Under the pieces are notes generated by a model. It searched no databases and was not told the origin of the DNA. It saw only the letters and a list, made by a program, of their open reading frames with translations. Source: Erythrobacter sp. (lineage in GTDB: Bacteria; Pseudomonadota; Alphaproteobacteria; Sphingomonadales; Sphingomonadaceae). From it: DNA of 23,231 nucleotides. Where the stretch lies: positions 18,409-41,639 of the forward strand of contig NZOF01000205.1 in NCBI GenBank assembly GCA_002695185.1, given 5' to 3'. Below, piece after piece: positions 1-10,319 of the stretch. A program made the translations under genes and the position numbers. How positions within the stretch are numbered: the first letter of the stretch is position 1; every line of letters begins with the position of its first letter.

Positions 1-2
1 AA

Positions 3-863
3 CAGGTTCAACAAGAGGTTGATGCCGCTTTCGACGCTTTCCTGCCGGTTCCGGAAGACACTCGTGCTCGGCTGGTCGAAGCGATGCGCTATGCGGCAAT
101 CGGTGGTGGCAAGCGCGTACGCCCCTTGCTGGTTTGCGCGACCGCAAAGCTCTTCGGGGTGGACCGTGACGAAGCCGTTGCTGCTGGCTGCGCTGTGGAG
201 GCGATCCATTCCTATTCGCTGATACATGACGACCTGCCATGTATGGACGATGACGATCTGCGACACGGAAAACCCACCTTACACAAAGTTTACGACGAGG
301 CGACGGCAGTTCTGGCTGGTGATTGCCTTCATGCGCTGGCTTTCGATATTCTCACTATGCCGGGCACCAGCAGCGATCCATTCGTGCGGTCCGAACTTGT
401 CGCGACACTGGCACGCGCAAGCGGGCATGCGGGAATGGCTGGCGGGCAGATGATGGACATCGTTTCCGACGAAGAAGAATATGATTTGCGGCAGGTAACC
501 CGTCTCCAGCAATTGAAAACCGGTGCCCTTTTGGCAGCAAGCGTGGAGATGGGTGCTATCCTCGGCAAGGTTCCCCCGGAAGGACGGACCCATTTGCGCG
601 CTTATGCGCGCGATATCGGCCTTGCGTTCCAGATAGCAGACGATCTGCTGGACGTGGAGGGTGATGAGACCAAGGCTGGCAAGGCACTGCGAAAAGATGA
701 AGAGCAGGGCAAGCAGACCTTCGTTACTCTGATGGGCCGCGACAAGGCCCGCGCACAGGCCGAGATGCTTGTGGATCAGGCTGGCGATCATCTCGCCGGA
801 TATGGTGAAGACGCCAAAGTACTTGTCGATCTGGCACATTTCGTTGTGAAGAGAGATCACTGA
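3..863 (+). CDS. ispA: Farnesyl diphosphate synthase (polyprenyl synthetase), 5' partial
   Basis: Condenses isopentenyl diphosphate with allylic diphosphates in the cytosol to give farnesyl diphosphate for quinones, carotenoids and undecaprenyl carriers. The reading frame is open to the left edge, so the true start lies upstream; the internal ATG at 84 would cut off conserved helix sequence before the GGGKRVRP motif (about visible residues 34-41). The first Asp-rich motif is HDDLPCMDDDD (residues 75-85) and the second is FQIADDLLD (209-217). A tyrosine stands five residues before the first motif, as in E. coli IspA, which favours a C15 product; the Cys in DLPCMD also occurs in GGPP synthases, so C20 is not excluded. 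286 residues are visible against roughly 300 for the family, so only a short N-terminus is missing. The TGA overlaps the coaD ATG by one base, indicating cotranscription. Confidence 0.93.
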   Translation, partial: QVQQEVDAAFDAFLPVPEDTRARLVEAMRYAAIGGGKRVRPLLVCATAKLFGVDRDEAVAAGCAVEAIHSYSLIHDDLPCMDDDDLRHGKPTLHKVYDEATAVLAGDCLHALAFDILTMPGTSSDPFVRSELVATLARASGHAGMAGGQMMDIVSDEEEYDLRQVTRLQQLKTGALLAASVEMGAILGKVPPEGRTHLRAYARDIGLAFQIADDLLDVEGDETKAGKALRKDEEQGKQTFVTLMGRDKARAQAEMLVDQAGDHLAGYGEDAKVLVDLAHFVVKRDH

Positions 864-1375
864 TGGCTGAACGGATTGGTATCTATCCGGGCACTTTCGA
901 CCCGATCACCTTGGGCCACGCGGACATCATCCGGCGCGGTAGCAAGTTGGTCGACAAACTGATTATCGGGGTGACGACGAACCCGTCCAAAGACCCGATG
1001 TTTTCTACCGAAGAGCGGTTCGACATGGTCGAGCGTGAAATAAAGACTATGGGCCTCGAAAATGTCGAGGTGGTTGGTTTCAACGCGCTTTTGGTGAAGT
1101 TCGCCCAGAAAATGGGGGCTTCGGTGCTCATCCGAGGCCTGCGCGCTGTCGCAGATTTCGAATACGAATATCAGATGGCCGGGATGAACCAGCAAATCGA
1201 TGACGATATCGAAACGGTATTCCTGATGGCGGATGTGTCACTACAGCCCATCGCATCTCGGCTGGTAAAGGAAATCGCGTTGTTCGGCGGTGATATTACT
1301 CCCTTTGTTAGTAATGATGTATGTGACGATGTCATCGCGCGCGTGCAGGAAAAAGGTCAGTTGGGGGACTACTGA
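863..1375 (+). CDS. coaD: Phosphopantetheine adenylyltransferase
   Basis: Transfers AMP from ATP to 4'-phosphopantetheine, the penultimate step of coenzyme A synthesis. The 170-residue protein has the nucleotidyltransferase signature GTFDPITLGH (residues 10-19, His19 being the catalytic TxGH histidine), the phosphate-binding IRGLR (90-94) and the C-terminal IASRLVKEIA (120-129), which corresponds to ISSSLVKE in E. coli with one serine replaced by Ala and another by Arg. Length is normal for the family. The start codon overlaps the ispA stop by one base (TGATG), so translation is probably coupled. It is followed by an 80-base gap before the cyclophilin gene. Confidence 0.96.
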   Translation: MAERIGIYPGTFDPITLGHADIIRRGSKLVDKLIIGVTTNPSKDPMFSTEERFDMVEREIKTMGLENVEVVGFNALLVKFAQKMGASVLIRGLRAVADFEYEYQMAGMNQQIDDDIETVFLMADVSLQPIASRLVKEIALFGGDITPFVSNDVCDDVIARVQEKGQLGDY

Positions 1376-1454
1376 CCCCCGGGCCAAACCATTCATTGAA
1401 CGGACAGCGCCGCATCGCTAGGGCGACATCCACACAGGACAATTCGACGGAAAT

Positions 1455-2135
1455 ATGATGCTCAAGTCTTCGCTTGCCCTTGCCGCCGCCGCACTTGCGG
1501 TAATCGCCCCGGTTGCTGCTACCGCTCAGGAAGCAGAGACCGCTACGCCCGCGCGCAAGGTCTACGATCCGATCAATTACAATCTCAACGAAGATCTGGA
1601 GAACATTCTGTTCCTGGACCTGTCCAATGGGGAGCGTGTGGCTGTTCGGCTGATGCCGAGCTGGGCCCCCAACCATGTAGAGCGGATCAAGACCCTGGCT
1701 CGCGAAGGCTTCTACGATGGGGTGATCTTCCATCGTGTGATCGATGGTTTCATGGCGCAGACGGGCGATCCGACCGGAACGGGGCAGGGCGGAAGCGAGC
1801 TTCCGGACCTGGAAGAAGAATTCAATCCGATGCCGCACGTTCGAGGAACTGTATCCATGGCGCGCGCTGCGAGCGAAGACAGCGCTAATAGCCAGTTTTT
1901 CCTCGTGTTCTATCCGCGGTTCAGCCTCGACAAAAAATACACCAACTTCGGCCGGGTGATTTCCAATATGGAAGCCGTTGACGCGATTAACCGCGGCGAA
2001 CCGCCGGCGAACCCCACGCTAGTTTTGCAGGCTTCGCTGGCGTCGGAAGACAAGGCCAAACCCGCAGCAGCACCTGCGATCATGTCCGACGCGCCGGTAA
2101 CGGCAGATGATCTGAACGCGCCGATCGAAAACTGA
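1455..2135 (+). CDS. Periplasmic cyclophilin-type peptidyl-prolyl isomerase
   Basis: A cyclophilin that should catalyse cis-trans isomerisation of Xaa-Pro bonds in exported proteins. The N-terminus is a typical Sec signal peptide: Lys4, a long Ala/Leu stretch and likely cleavage after ATA (residue 24). The cyclophilin core shows [15 protein letters not shown] (92-106, with the catalytic Arg94), the glycine-rich GTGTGQGG type loop, RGTVSMARA (130-138) and NSQFFLVF (145-152). The tryptophan that binds cyclosporin in eukaryotic forms is absent (FSLDKKY), as is usual in bacteria. About 25 residues after the fold are Ala/Pro-rich and probably disordered. Two adjacent ATGs (1455 and 1458) are equally possible. 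It lies between coaD and queA and could be transcribed with either. Confidence 0.92.
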   Translation: MMLKSSLALAAAALAVIAPVAATAQEAETATPARKVYDPINYNLNEDLENILFLDLSNGERVAVRLMPSWAPNHVERIKTLAREGFYDGVIFHRVIDGFMAQTGDPTGTGQGGSELPDLEEEFNPMPHVRGTVSMARAASEDSANSQFFLVFYPRFSLDKKYTNFGRVISNMEAVDAINRGEPPANPTLVLQASLASEDKAKPAAAPAIMSDAPVTADDLNAPIEN

Positions 2136-2149
2136 GTTTCCTACTGCGC

Positions 2150-2173
2150 TGCCAGCGTCTAATGGCGCTGGCA
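2150..2173 (+). promoter_or_regulatory. 8-bp hairpin covering the queA start
   Basis: TGCCAGCG (2150-2157) and CGCTGGCA (2166-2173) are perfect inverted repeats separated by 8 bases. The last base of the right arm is the A of the queA ATG. There is no T-tract, so it is not a terminator, and no good Shine-Dalgarno sequence lies just before the ATG. In mRNA it would occlude the initiation region; a regulatory role is inference. Confidence 0.45.
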
Positions 2174-3201
2174 TGCGCGTTGACCTCTTCGATTTCGATC
2201 TACCCAACGAACGTATTGCGCTTCGTCCTGCGCGGCCGCGTGATGCGGCGCGGATGCTGGTGGTGGGTAAGGATGAGTCCCTCACTGACCGGCATGTGCG
2301 GGATTTGCCCGACCTTCTGGAACCGGGCGATGTGCTGGTTTTCAACGACACGCGGGTAATTCCTGCGCAGCTCGAGGGACGGCGCGGAGAGGCGAAGATA
2401 GGTGCAACGCTGCACAAGCGTATCGACCTGCGGCGTTGGCAGGCATTCGTTCGCAATGCGAAGCGTTTGCGGCCCGGAGACTTGGCCGAATTCGGTGGGG
2501 GAGTTACCGCCGTCGCGGAAGAACGGCTGCCGGATGGCAGTTTCGTCCTTGCATTCAAAGGGGAAGAACCGGTCGAGGTCCTGCTCGAACGTGCGGGTAC
2601 CATGCCATTGCCGCCCTATATTGCAGGCAAACGCCCTACCGATGCGCAGGACCGCCAAGATTACCAAACGCTGTTTGCGAAAGAAGACGGTGCTGTAGCC
2701 GCTCCGACTGCCGCGTTGCATTTTACGGATCGACTCATGGCTGGTCTCGCCGAACGGGGCATTGTGACGGAAACGCTCACTCTTCATGTCGGCGCAGGCA
2801 CGTTTCTTCCCGTTAAAGCAGAAGATACAGACGATCATCAGATGCATTCTGAATGGGGCAGGATCGAACTCGAGACAGCTGACCGCCTCAATGCCGCCAA
2901 GGCTAAGGGCGGACGCATCATCGCGGTTGGGACGACAAGCCTTCGGTTACTGGAAAGCGCGACGGGTGAAGATGGCGTGATCCGTCCTTTTGCAGGCGAT
3001 ACCGATATTTTCATTACCCCCGGGTACGAATTCCGCGCGATCGACGGTCTGATGACCAACTTTCATTTACCCAAATCTACGCTTTTCATGTTGGTCAGCG
3101 CGCTCATGGGCACCGAGACAATGCAATCGGCCTATGCTCACGCCATAGGTGAAGAATACCGATTCTATTCCTATGGTGACTCTTCTCTTTTACTTCCCTA
3201 G
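2173..3201 (+). CDS. queA: tRNA preQ1(34) S-adenosylmethionine ribosyltransferase-isomerase
   Basis: QueA transfers and isomerises the ribosyl part of S-adenosylmethionine onto preQ1 at the wobble base of tRNAs with GUN anticodons, making epoxyqueuosine. The 342-residue protein begins with the typical [11 protein letters not shown] and carries FNDTRVIPA (about residues 57-65), a mid-protein PLPPYI stretch, [28 protein letters not shown] and a C-terminal [10 protein letters not shown], all recognisable QueA motifs. The start is chosen because this N-terminus is the family standard, although the ribosome-binding site is poor and a hairpin spans the ATG. It ends 9 bases before the ABC ATPase gene. 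Its pathway partner tgt is about 3.5 kb downstream on the same strand. Confidence 0.96.
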   Translation: MRVDLFDFDLPNERIALRPARPRDAARMLVVGKDESLTDRHVRDLPDLLEPGDVLVFNDTRVIPAQLEGRRGEAKIGATLHKRIDLRRWQAFVRNAKRLRPGDLAEFGGGVTAVAEERLPDGSFVLAFKGEEPVEVLLERAGTMPLPPYIAGKRPTDAQDRQDYQTLFAKEDGAVAAPTAALHFTDRLMAGLAERGIVTETLTLHVGAGTFLPVKAEDTDDHQMHSEWGRIELETADRLNAAKAKGGRIIAVGTTSLRLLESATGEDGVIRPFAGDTDIFITPGYEFRAIDGLMTNFHLPKSTLFMLVSALMGTETMQSAYAHAIGEEYRFYSYGDSSLLLP

Positions 3202-3210
3202 ATCGCGCGA

Positions 3211-4152
3211 ATGAACGAACCGATCCTCGAGCTCGACGGCCTCACCAAGGTCTATCCCAGCGGACTCAAGGCGCTCGACAACGTAAGCCTGACTATTCGC
3301 AAGGGCGAGATATTCGCCTTGCTGGGACCGAATGGCGCCGGGAAAACTACTCTTATTGGTGCGATCTGCGGCTTGGTGCGGCCTACCGGCGGTACCATGC
3401 GCGCGTTCGGTCATGATTTGTCCAATGACTGGCGCAAGGCACGGGCACGCATTGGCCTCGTTCCCCAAGAATTAGCCACGGACATGTTCGAGCCCGTAGA
3501 GCGTGCAGTCGCTTACTCTCGCGGACTGTTCGGGCTTCCGTCGGACCCCGCACGGATTGAGGAAATCCTGCGCAGTCTCAGCCTCTGGGACAAGCGCGAT
3601 ACGCGGATCATGGCCCTTTCGGGAGGAATGAAGCGCCGCGTACTCATAGCCAAGGCCTTGGCTCACGAACCAGATCTGCTGTTTCTGGATGAGCCAACTG
3701 CAGGCGTAGATGTCGAATTGCGCAAGGGGATGTGGTCTATCATCGACGAGATGCGGGAGCGCGGCGTTACCGTGATTCTCACCACCCATTACATCGAAGA
3801 AGCCGAGGAAATGGCAGATCGGGTGGGCATCATCCGCAAGGGCCAGCTCATCATGGTGGACGAGAAGGAGGCGATGATGGCCCGGCTCGGAAGAACCGAG
3901 GCACACATAACTCTGGCGCAGCCCATTACGGACCTACCATCATCAGTCGCCCGGTACCCTGTAGAAATTGAAAAGAGAGGGACTTCACTCTGTTATCGCG
4001 GTGGTGACGGAACCGGGCGTGGCAAGGGTGAAGTTGCCGAGATTACGAAAGCCCTGTTGGCAGCAGGTATCGATTATACCGGCATCGAAGTGCGCGAGAG
4101 CAGTCTTGAGGATATCTTCGTGTCGCTTCTGGGCGAGGAGGAAGCAGCATGA
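3211..4152 (+). CDS. yadG: ABC exporter ATP-binding protein, YadG-like
   Basis: The ATPase subunit of an ABC-2 type exporter. In order it shows Walker A GPNGAGKTT (39-47), the Q-loop in LVPQE (Gln86), the signature LSGGMKRR (136-143), Walker B LLFLDEP with catalytic Glu161, the D-loop and the switch His193 in TTHYIEEAEE. The region after residue 210 is the variable C-terminal domain that ends in SLEDIFVSLL, typical of drug/polysaccharide exporter ATPases. Motif wording such as LTTHYIEEAEE and the LSLWDKR segment resembles E. coli YadG closely. It overlaps the permease gene by four bases (ATGA), so the two are translationally coupled and form one transporter. The substrate is not known; YadGH itself is uncharacterised. 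Confidence 0.9.
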   Translation: MNEPILELDGLTKVYPSGLKALDNVSLTIRKGEIFALLGPNGAGKTTLIGAICGLVRPTGGTMRAFGHDLSNDWRKARARIGLVPQELATDMFEPVERAVAYSRGLFGLPSDPARIEEILRSLSLWDKRDTRIMALSGGMKRRVLIAKALAHEPDLLFLDEPTAGVDVELRKGMWSIIDEMRERGVTVILTTHYIEEAEEMADRVGIIRKGQLIMVDEKEAMMARLGRTEAHITLAQPITDLPSSVARYPVEIEKRGTSLCYRGGDGTGRGKGEVAEITKALLAAGIDYTGIEVRESSLEDIFVSLLGEEEAA

Positions 4153-4913
4153 TTTCCTGGCGCTCGACCTGGTCGATCTACACCCGTGAGCTTATGCGCT
4201 TTCTGCGCACGGCCTTCCAGTCGGTGCTTGCCCCGGTGCTGACAACTTCACTGTATTTTGTCGTCTTCGGCGCGGCGATCGGGGGGCAAATGCCCGACCT
4301 TGACGGTGTCGATTATGGGGCGTTCATTATTCCGGGTTTGTTGATGCTTACTCTGCTGGGAGAAACCACCAGCAATTCGAGCTTCGGTATCTATATGCCC
4401 AGATTCACGGGCACCATTTACGAGCTTCTCAGCGCGCCTGTCGGCGTGGCCGAGACGCTCATAGGCTTCGTGGGTGCAGCCATGACAAAAAGCCTGATTC
4501 TAGCGACAATCATTCTACTTACTGCGCGTCTTTTCGTGGATTACTCGATTGCCTATCCGGTTTTAGCGATCTTCTACATTATGCTGGTTGCCGCCGCGTT
4601 CAGCCTTTTCGGCTTCATCCTCGGCATTTGGGCGGACAGCTTTGAAAAGCTCGGCATAATTCCCCTGCTTTTCCTCACTCCACTAACGTTCTTGGGTGGT
4701 ACCTTCTATTCCATCGACATGTTGCCCAAGCCGTGGGACACGATCGCACTGGCCAACCCGATCGTGTATCTTGTGAGCGGATTACGCTGGACTTTTTACG
4801 GCAGCAGCGATGTGAACATCTGGGTGAGTTTCGGTATTACCCTTGGCTTCCTTGCCGCATGTACTGCGGTAATTGCCTACATATTCAAGACGGGTTGGCG
4901 GCTTAGAGCCTGA
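4149..4913 (+). CDS. yadH: ABC-2 type permease, YadH-like
   Basis: A 254-residue inner-membrane protein with about six hydrophobic segments, forming with the preceding ATPase a complete exporter (two copies of each expected). The short N-terminal stretch STWSIYTRELMRFLR precedes the first membrane segment, as usual in the ABC-2 family. The conserved membrane motif PLTFLGGTFYSIDMLP followed by NPIVYLVSGLRW is the diagnostic ABC-2 pattern and matches E. coli YadH (PLTYLGGVFYS, NPIVYMISG). ATGA overlap with the ATPase gene. The next gene is an outer-membrane protein after a 187-base gap, so there is no sign of a dedicated periplasmic adaptor. Substrate unknown. Confidence 0.9.
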   Translation: MISWRSTWSIYTRELMRFLRTAFQSVLAPVLTTSLYFVVFGAAIGGQMPDLDGVDYGAFIIPGLLMLTLLGETTSNSSFGIYMPRFTGTIYELLSAPVGVAETLIGFVGAAMTKSLILATIILLTARLFVDYSIAYPVLAIFYIMLVAAAFSLFGFILGIWADSFEKLGIIPLLFLTPLTFLGGTFYSIDMLPKPWDTIALANPIVYLVSGLRWTFYGSSDVNIWVSFGITLGFLAACTAVIAYIFKTGWRLRA

Positions 4914-5063
4914 ACTCCCAACCATAGCTGTCAGGCACTATTCATCCCTTAAAGCGAATGGAGGTCATTCCAGTCATCGGTGGATGTCGTCAATTTGCAA
5001 CACTGTGGCAAAAATGATTTTTTAATCTTGTAGAGGGCGTGCCTCGATTCCTATTTGCGGCGC

Positions 5064-5079
5064 GTTCGGATTGCCGAAC
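5064..5079 (+). promoter_or_regulatory. Inverted repeat in leader of beta-barrel gene
   Basis: GTTCGG (5064-5069) and CCGAAC (5074-5079) are perfect arms around a four-base ATTG spacer, 21 bases before the ATG at 5101. The surrounding 4914-5100 gap is noticeably A+T-rich around 5010-5030 and should hold the promoter, but I see no convincing -35/-10 pair. The repeat could be a small mRNA hairpin or an operator; function unknown. Confidence 0.35.
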
Positions 5080-5088
5080 ACGATTATC

Positions 5089-5092
5089 AGGA
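5089..5092 (+). promoter_or_regulatory. Ribosome-binding site that sets the start at 5101
   Basis: AGGA eight bases before ATG 5101. It favours that ATG over the in-frame TTG at 5071, which would put ten unneeded residues ahead of a perfect signal peptide. Confidence 0.6.
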
Positions 5093-5100
5093 TAGAAAAA

Positions 5101-5646
5101 ATGAAAAAGATTGCTCTCTTCGCAGGAATGGCCGTTGCTGCCGTCGCTCTCCCTTCCGCTGCTCAGGCGCAGCAGGCGGAACCCTTCGTCGGCGTGTCGG
5201 GTGGCTACCATGATCTCGGCGCAGATGATGTAGACGATGATTTCGACATCGATGTTGAAGATTCCAGCGCCATTCTCGGCATTTTCGCCGGTGCAGATTT
5301 CGCCGCGGCGTCGAATGTTTTTGTTGGCGTGGAAGGAAACTACCACTTCGGATTTAGCGCCATCGACAGCGAATACGGTGCATCTGCACGTCTCGGTTTC
5401 CGCGATGCGGGCGGAGCTAAGTATTACGTACGTGGTGGTTACCAGTGGGTCGATCTCGACGTGGCTGAACTGACCGGCGTCGATGAAGACATCATCGACG
5501 ATCTCGACATCGATGATACCGGCGGCGACTACCTAGTTGGACTTGGTGCAGAATTCCCGATCGGCGGCGCTGCGCTTCGCGTGAACCTGGATACCATCGC
5601 GTTCGACACTGTGCGTGCGACCACCGGTGTTGCTTTCAACTTCTGA
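5101..5646 (+). CDS. Small outer-membrane beta-barrel protein with Asp-rich segments
   Basis: A 181-residue exported protein. The signal peptide MKKIALFAGM... ends in AQA with cleavage after residue 23. The mature part alternates hydrophobic and polar residues as in an eight-stranded OmpA/OmpW-like barrel (FVGVSGGYHD, VFVGVEGNYHFGF, YYVRGGYQW, YLVGLGAEF) and ends in Phe, the usual signal for outer-membrane insertion by the BAM complex. Two aspartate-rich stretches, residues 42-54 and 128-139, share the pattern DD-[F/L]-DID and lie where inter-strand loops are expected; they could bind divalent cations. It has its own ribosome-binding site and a strong terminator directly after it, so it is probably a single-gene unit. 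The exact function is not identifiable from sequence. Confidence 0.82.
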   Translation: MKKIALFAGMAVAAVALPSAAQAQQAEPFVGVSGGYHDLGADDVDDDFDIDVEDSSAILGIFAGADFAAASNVFVGVEGNYHFGFSAIDSEYGASARLGFRDAGGAKYYVRGGYQWVDLDVAELTGVDEDIIDDLDIDDTGGDYLVGLGAEFPIGGAALRVNLDTIAFDTVRATTGVAFNF

Positions 5647-5665
5647 TAGCGCACTCTAACAATCG

Positions 5666-5696
5666 GGGCGGGCCTTTAGCGAGGCCCGCCCTTTTT
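5666..5696 (+). terminator. Rho-independent terminator after beta-barrel gene
   Basis: A perfect 10-bp stem, GGGCGGGCCT (5666-5675) with AGGCCCGCCC (5682-5691), a six-base loop and a TTTTT run at 5692-5696. It starts 20 bases after the stop codon at 5646 and separates this gene from the DUF481 gene. Confidence 0.93.
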
Positions 5697-5741
5697 CGTG
5701 AGGGCTGGCGATCCTTTTATTCAGGCGCTAACCGTTTCCCC

Positions 5742-8516
<2,775 letters not shown>

Positions 8517-8520
<4 letters not shown>

Positions 8521-9239
8521 GCAGCCGTTCCTCATTCTTTAAGACTGAGGCTGGACGTCGCGAAATTACGCTGCTCGTCATGATCGGGGTCATCTCGATC
8601 CTTCTCTGGCATTCTCCCTACGGCGGATATCTTCTCTATCCGTTCAGTATTCTCGCCACCTGGTTTCACGAAATGGGTCACGGCCTGGCTGCGATGGCGT
8701 TTGGTAGCCATTTCGAGCGATTGGTGATTTTCTCTAACGGATCCGGTTACGCGCTGTATTATTCGGAGCAGCCATCCCGACTTGCCCAGGCAGGTATCGC
8801 AGCCGCGGGTCTGCTTGGGCCAACGGTGGCCGGTTGTCTGCTCATTCTTTCGTCCCGCACCCAACGCGCCACGAAGATCGCGCTGGTGGTTCTCGGCGCA
8901 GCCTTGCTTCTATCGACATTCATCTGGGTGCGTTCGACTACAGGATGGATCATCTTACCTGCAATCGGCACAACGCTTCTGATCATCGCAATGAAAAGCC
9001 GGGTAGCTCATCGACGCCTAGCAGTGCAGTTCCTCGGAGTTCAGGGATGCATTTCTATCTATCGCGACTTTGGCTACATGTTCAGCGAAGGCGGAAATCT
9101 CGGGGGACGTCAGCAACTTTCGGACACTGCCCAAATCGAGCAAGCCCTGCTGCTCCCCTATTGGTTCTGGGGTGCCGCCATTACCGTTCTCATCGCGATC
9201 ATGATCTTTTATGCGCTAAAACGATCTCACCGCCGTTAG
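8517..9239 (+). CDS. M50B-like membrane metalloprotease
   Basis: A 240-residue integral membrane protein of the peptidase M50B-like family. The zinc-binding HEMGH (residues 51-55) lies at the end of a hydrophobic segment, and Asp184 in IYRDFGYMF is a candidate third ligand. About five to six hydrophobic segments are visible (roughly 17-31, 36-50, 91-112, 119-136, 143-158 and 210-232). A loop LSDTAQIEQA (201-210) precedes the last membrane helix. Site-2-type proteases cut membrane-bound regulators, but members of this subfamily have no settled substrate and no PDZ domain is present here. It overlaps the preceding dehydrogenase gene by four bases and ends three bases before a convergent small gene. 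Confidence 0.82.
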
Positions 9240-9242
9240 GCG

Positions 9243-9413
9243 TCAATTGGACCTCTTTTCCCGCATTTCGAGGATGGTTCCACGGTAGGCAATGAACTGC
9301 CCCAACGCGTCGGTAAAACCTGCACCAATACGATTGGCCTGACGTTGCGCGTCAGCGAGAGAAGGGTACCATTTGCCGGTGCGGGAACGGGTAACGAACC
9401 GATACTGTGTCAT
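9243..9413 (-). CDS. Small protein of unknown function, 56 residues
   Basis: A short basic, soluble protein: MTQYRFVTRSRTGKWYPS..., with a helix-like DAQRQANRIGAGF middle and no cysteine, signal peptide or membrane segment. I do not recognise the family. Support for a real gene: the N-terminal pattern of alternating hydrophobic and polar residues (YRFVTRSRTGKWY, a likely beta hairpin) is followed by an amphipathic helix; it exactly fills the space up to the convergent M50 gene (stop codons three bases apart); and without it the interval 9240-9546 would be empty. Against it: no clear Shine-Dalgarno sequence before the ATG. An in-frame extension to 9701 exists but runs antisense through rpsD and is not credible. 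Confidence 0.5.
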   Translation of the reverse strand: MTQYRFVTRSRTGKWYPSLADAQRQANRIGAGFTDALGQFIAYRGTILEMREKRSN

Positions 9414-9490
9414 AGCGTAATTTGAACGCTGCTTTGTCCATGCGGTTTCCGCCAAGTATCTGAAAATACGACGAACCGTTAAGCCATACG

Positions 9491-9522
9491 CATAAGAAAT
9501 GGGCGGCCCTGAAGGACCGCCC
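9491..9522 (-). terminator. Likely rpsD terminator
   Basis: On the minus strand a 9-bp stem (GGGCGGTCC and GGGCCGCCC, one G-U pair, 4-base loop; 9501-9522) is followed by ATTTCTT. It lies 25 bases after the rpsD stop. The plus-strand reading also has CCCTTTG after the stem, so it may serve the M50 transcript as well. The U-tract is imperfect on both sides. Confidence 0.68.
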
Positions 9523-9546
9523 TTTGCTGTCTGAATTTCGAGAATT

Positions 9547-10161
9547 TTAGCGCGAATAGAACTCGACCACGAGGTTCGGCTCCATCGTGACCGGGTAGGG
9601 CACTTCGTCGAGCTTCGGAACGCGAGTAAAGGTAACCTTATCGGTGCCGTCGGGCGCGACGTAATCGGGAATTTCACGCTCGGGCAGGCTCTGCGCTTCA
9701 ATGACGAGAGCCATGTCCTTGGCCTTGCTGCCGAGGCTGACGACGTCGCCGACCTTGACGCGGGCCGAGGCGATGTTGGTCTTCACACCGTTGAGGTAGA
9801 TGTGGCCGTGGCTCACGATCTGGCGGGCGGCGAAGATGGTCGGTGCGAACTTGGCGCGATAGACAACCATGTCGAGACGCTGTTCGAGAAGGCCGATCAG
9901 GTTCTGACCGGTGTCGCCCTTCATGGCCGACGCTTCCTTGTAGGTACGCTTGAACTGCTTCTCGGTCACATCGCCGTAGTAGCCCTTGAGCTTCTGCTTG
10001 GCGCGAAGCTGCAGGCCGAAGTCGGACATCTTACCCTTGCGGCGCTGGCCGTGCTGGCCGGGACCATACGAACGCTTGTTGACCGGTGAATTCGGACGAC
10101 CCCAGATGTTTTCGCCCATCCGGCGGTCGAGTTTGTACTTGGCGCTCTTGCGCTTCGACAT
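9547..10161 (-). CDS. rpsD: 30S ribosomal protein S4
   Basis: S4 is a primary 16S rRNA-binding protein that nucleates 30S assembly at the five-way junction. The 204-residue protein begins [21 protein letters not shown], without the four-cysteine zinc motif seen in some bacteria, then has the [20 protein letters not shown] stretch and the S4 RNA-binding domain (about residues 95-155: [31 protein letters not shown]). The ATG at 10161 is chosen for its strong AAGGA and the standard N-terminus; an in-frame ATG at 10221 lies inside the leader. It stands apart from the large ribosomal-protein operons. A promoter and inverted repeats lie upstream. Confidence 0.97.
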   Translation of the reverse strand: MSKRKSAKYKLDRRMGENIWGRPNSPVNKRSYGPGQHGQRRKGKMSDFGLQLRAKQKLKGYYGDVTEKQFKRTYKEASAMKGDTGQNLIGLLEQRLDMVVYRAKFAPTIFAARQIVSHGHIYLNGVKTNIASARVKVGDVVSLGSKAKDMALVIEAQSLPEREIPDYVAPDGTDKVTFTRVPKLDEVPYPVTMEPNLVVEFYSR

Positions 10162-10165
10162 AAGT

Positions 10166-10174
10166 CTTTCCTTC
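10166..10174 (-). promoter_or_regulatory. rpsD ribosome-binding site
   Basis: GAAGGAAAG on the minus strand, with the AGGA core seven bases before ATG 10161. It rules out the longer in-frame start at 10221. Confidence 0.75.
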
Positions 10175-10221
10175 AATTTGCTGAGCCACCCCATCGGCGG
10201 CCATCCAACCCGGCATCGCAC

Positions 10222-10246
10222 CGTCGCATTCCTAAAGAATGCGACG
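10222..10246 (-). repeat. 10-bp inverted repeat in rpsD leader
   Basis: CGTCGCATTC (10222-10231) and GAATGCGACG (10237-10246) are perfect inverted repeats around a five-base loop. No U-tract follows on either strand, so it is unlikely to end the trpF transcript by itself. It falls in the middle of the 154-base gap between trpF and rpsD and would form a stable hairpin in the rpsD leader about 60 bases before the Shine-Dalgarno sequence. Possible roles are S4 autoregulation or RNA stability; neither is shown. Confidence 0.6.
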
Positions 10247-10291
10247 CGGCCACCGCTTCACCGGGGTGCGGGGCCAATCAGCGAAGGCGCG

Positions 10292-10319
10292 CGAATAGCA
10301 GGAAATCCCTGCGCGTCAA
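10292..10319 (-). promoter_or_regulatory. Putative rpsD promoter
   Basis: On the minus strand TTGACG (10314-10319) is separated by 16 bases from TATTCG (10292-10297). The -35 element overlaps the trpF stop codon. The spacer holds a second small palindrome, GCAGG-GATTT-CCTGC. The -35 match is good and the -10 match is modest. Confidence 0.45.

Noticed and set aside
279..860. Open frame of 193 codons antisense to ispA
   Set aside because: It lies fully within ispA and has no recognisable motif; a shadow of the real gene.
84..863. ispA starting at ATG 84
   Set aside because: The frame is open to the left edge, and the upstream residues look like the family N-terminus, so the gene is cut by the window.
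1396..1424. Possible promoter before the cyclophilin gene (TTGAAC, 17 bases, TAGGGC)
   Set aside because: The -10 is too poor to separate from chance.
3211..4913. The ABC exporter as a resistance or defence module
   Set aside because: YadGH-type transporters are widespread core genes, and nothing next to it (regulator, immunity or toxin gene) points to defence.
5071..5100. TTG start for the beta-barrel gene
   Set aside because: It adds ten residues ahead of a perfect signal peptide and ignores the AGGA before ATG 5101.
9243..9701. 152-codon minus-strand frame
   Set aside because: Its first two thirds run through the end of rpsD in another frame and through the rpsD terminator; only the last 56 codons are credible.
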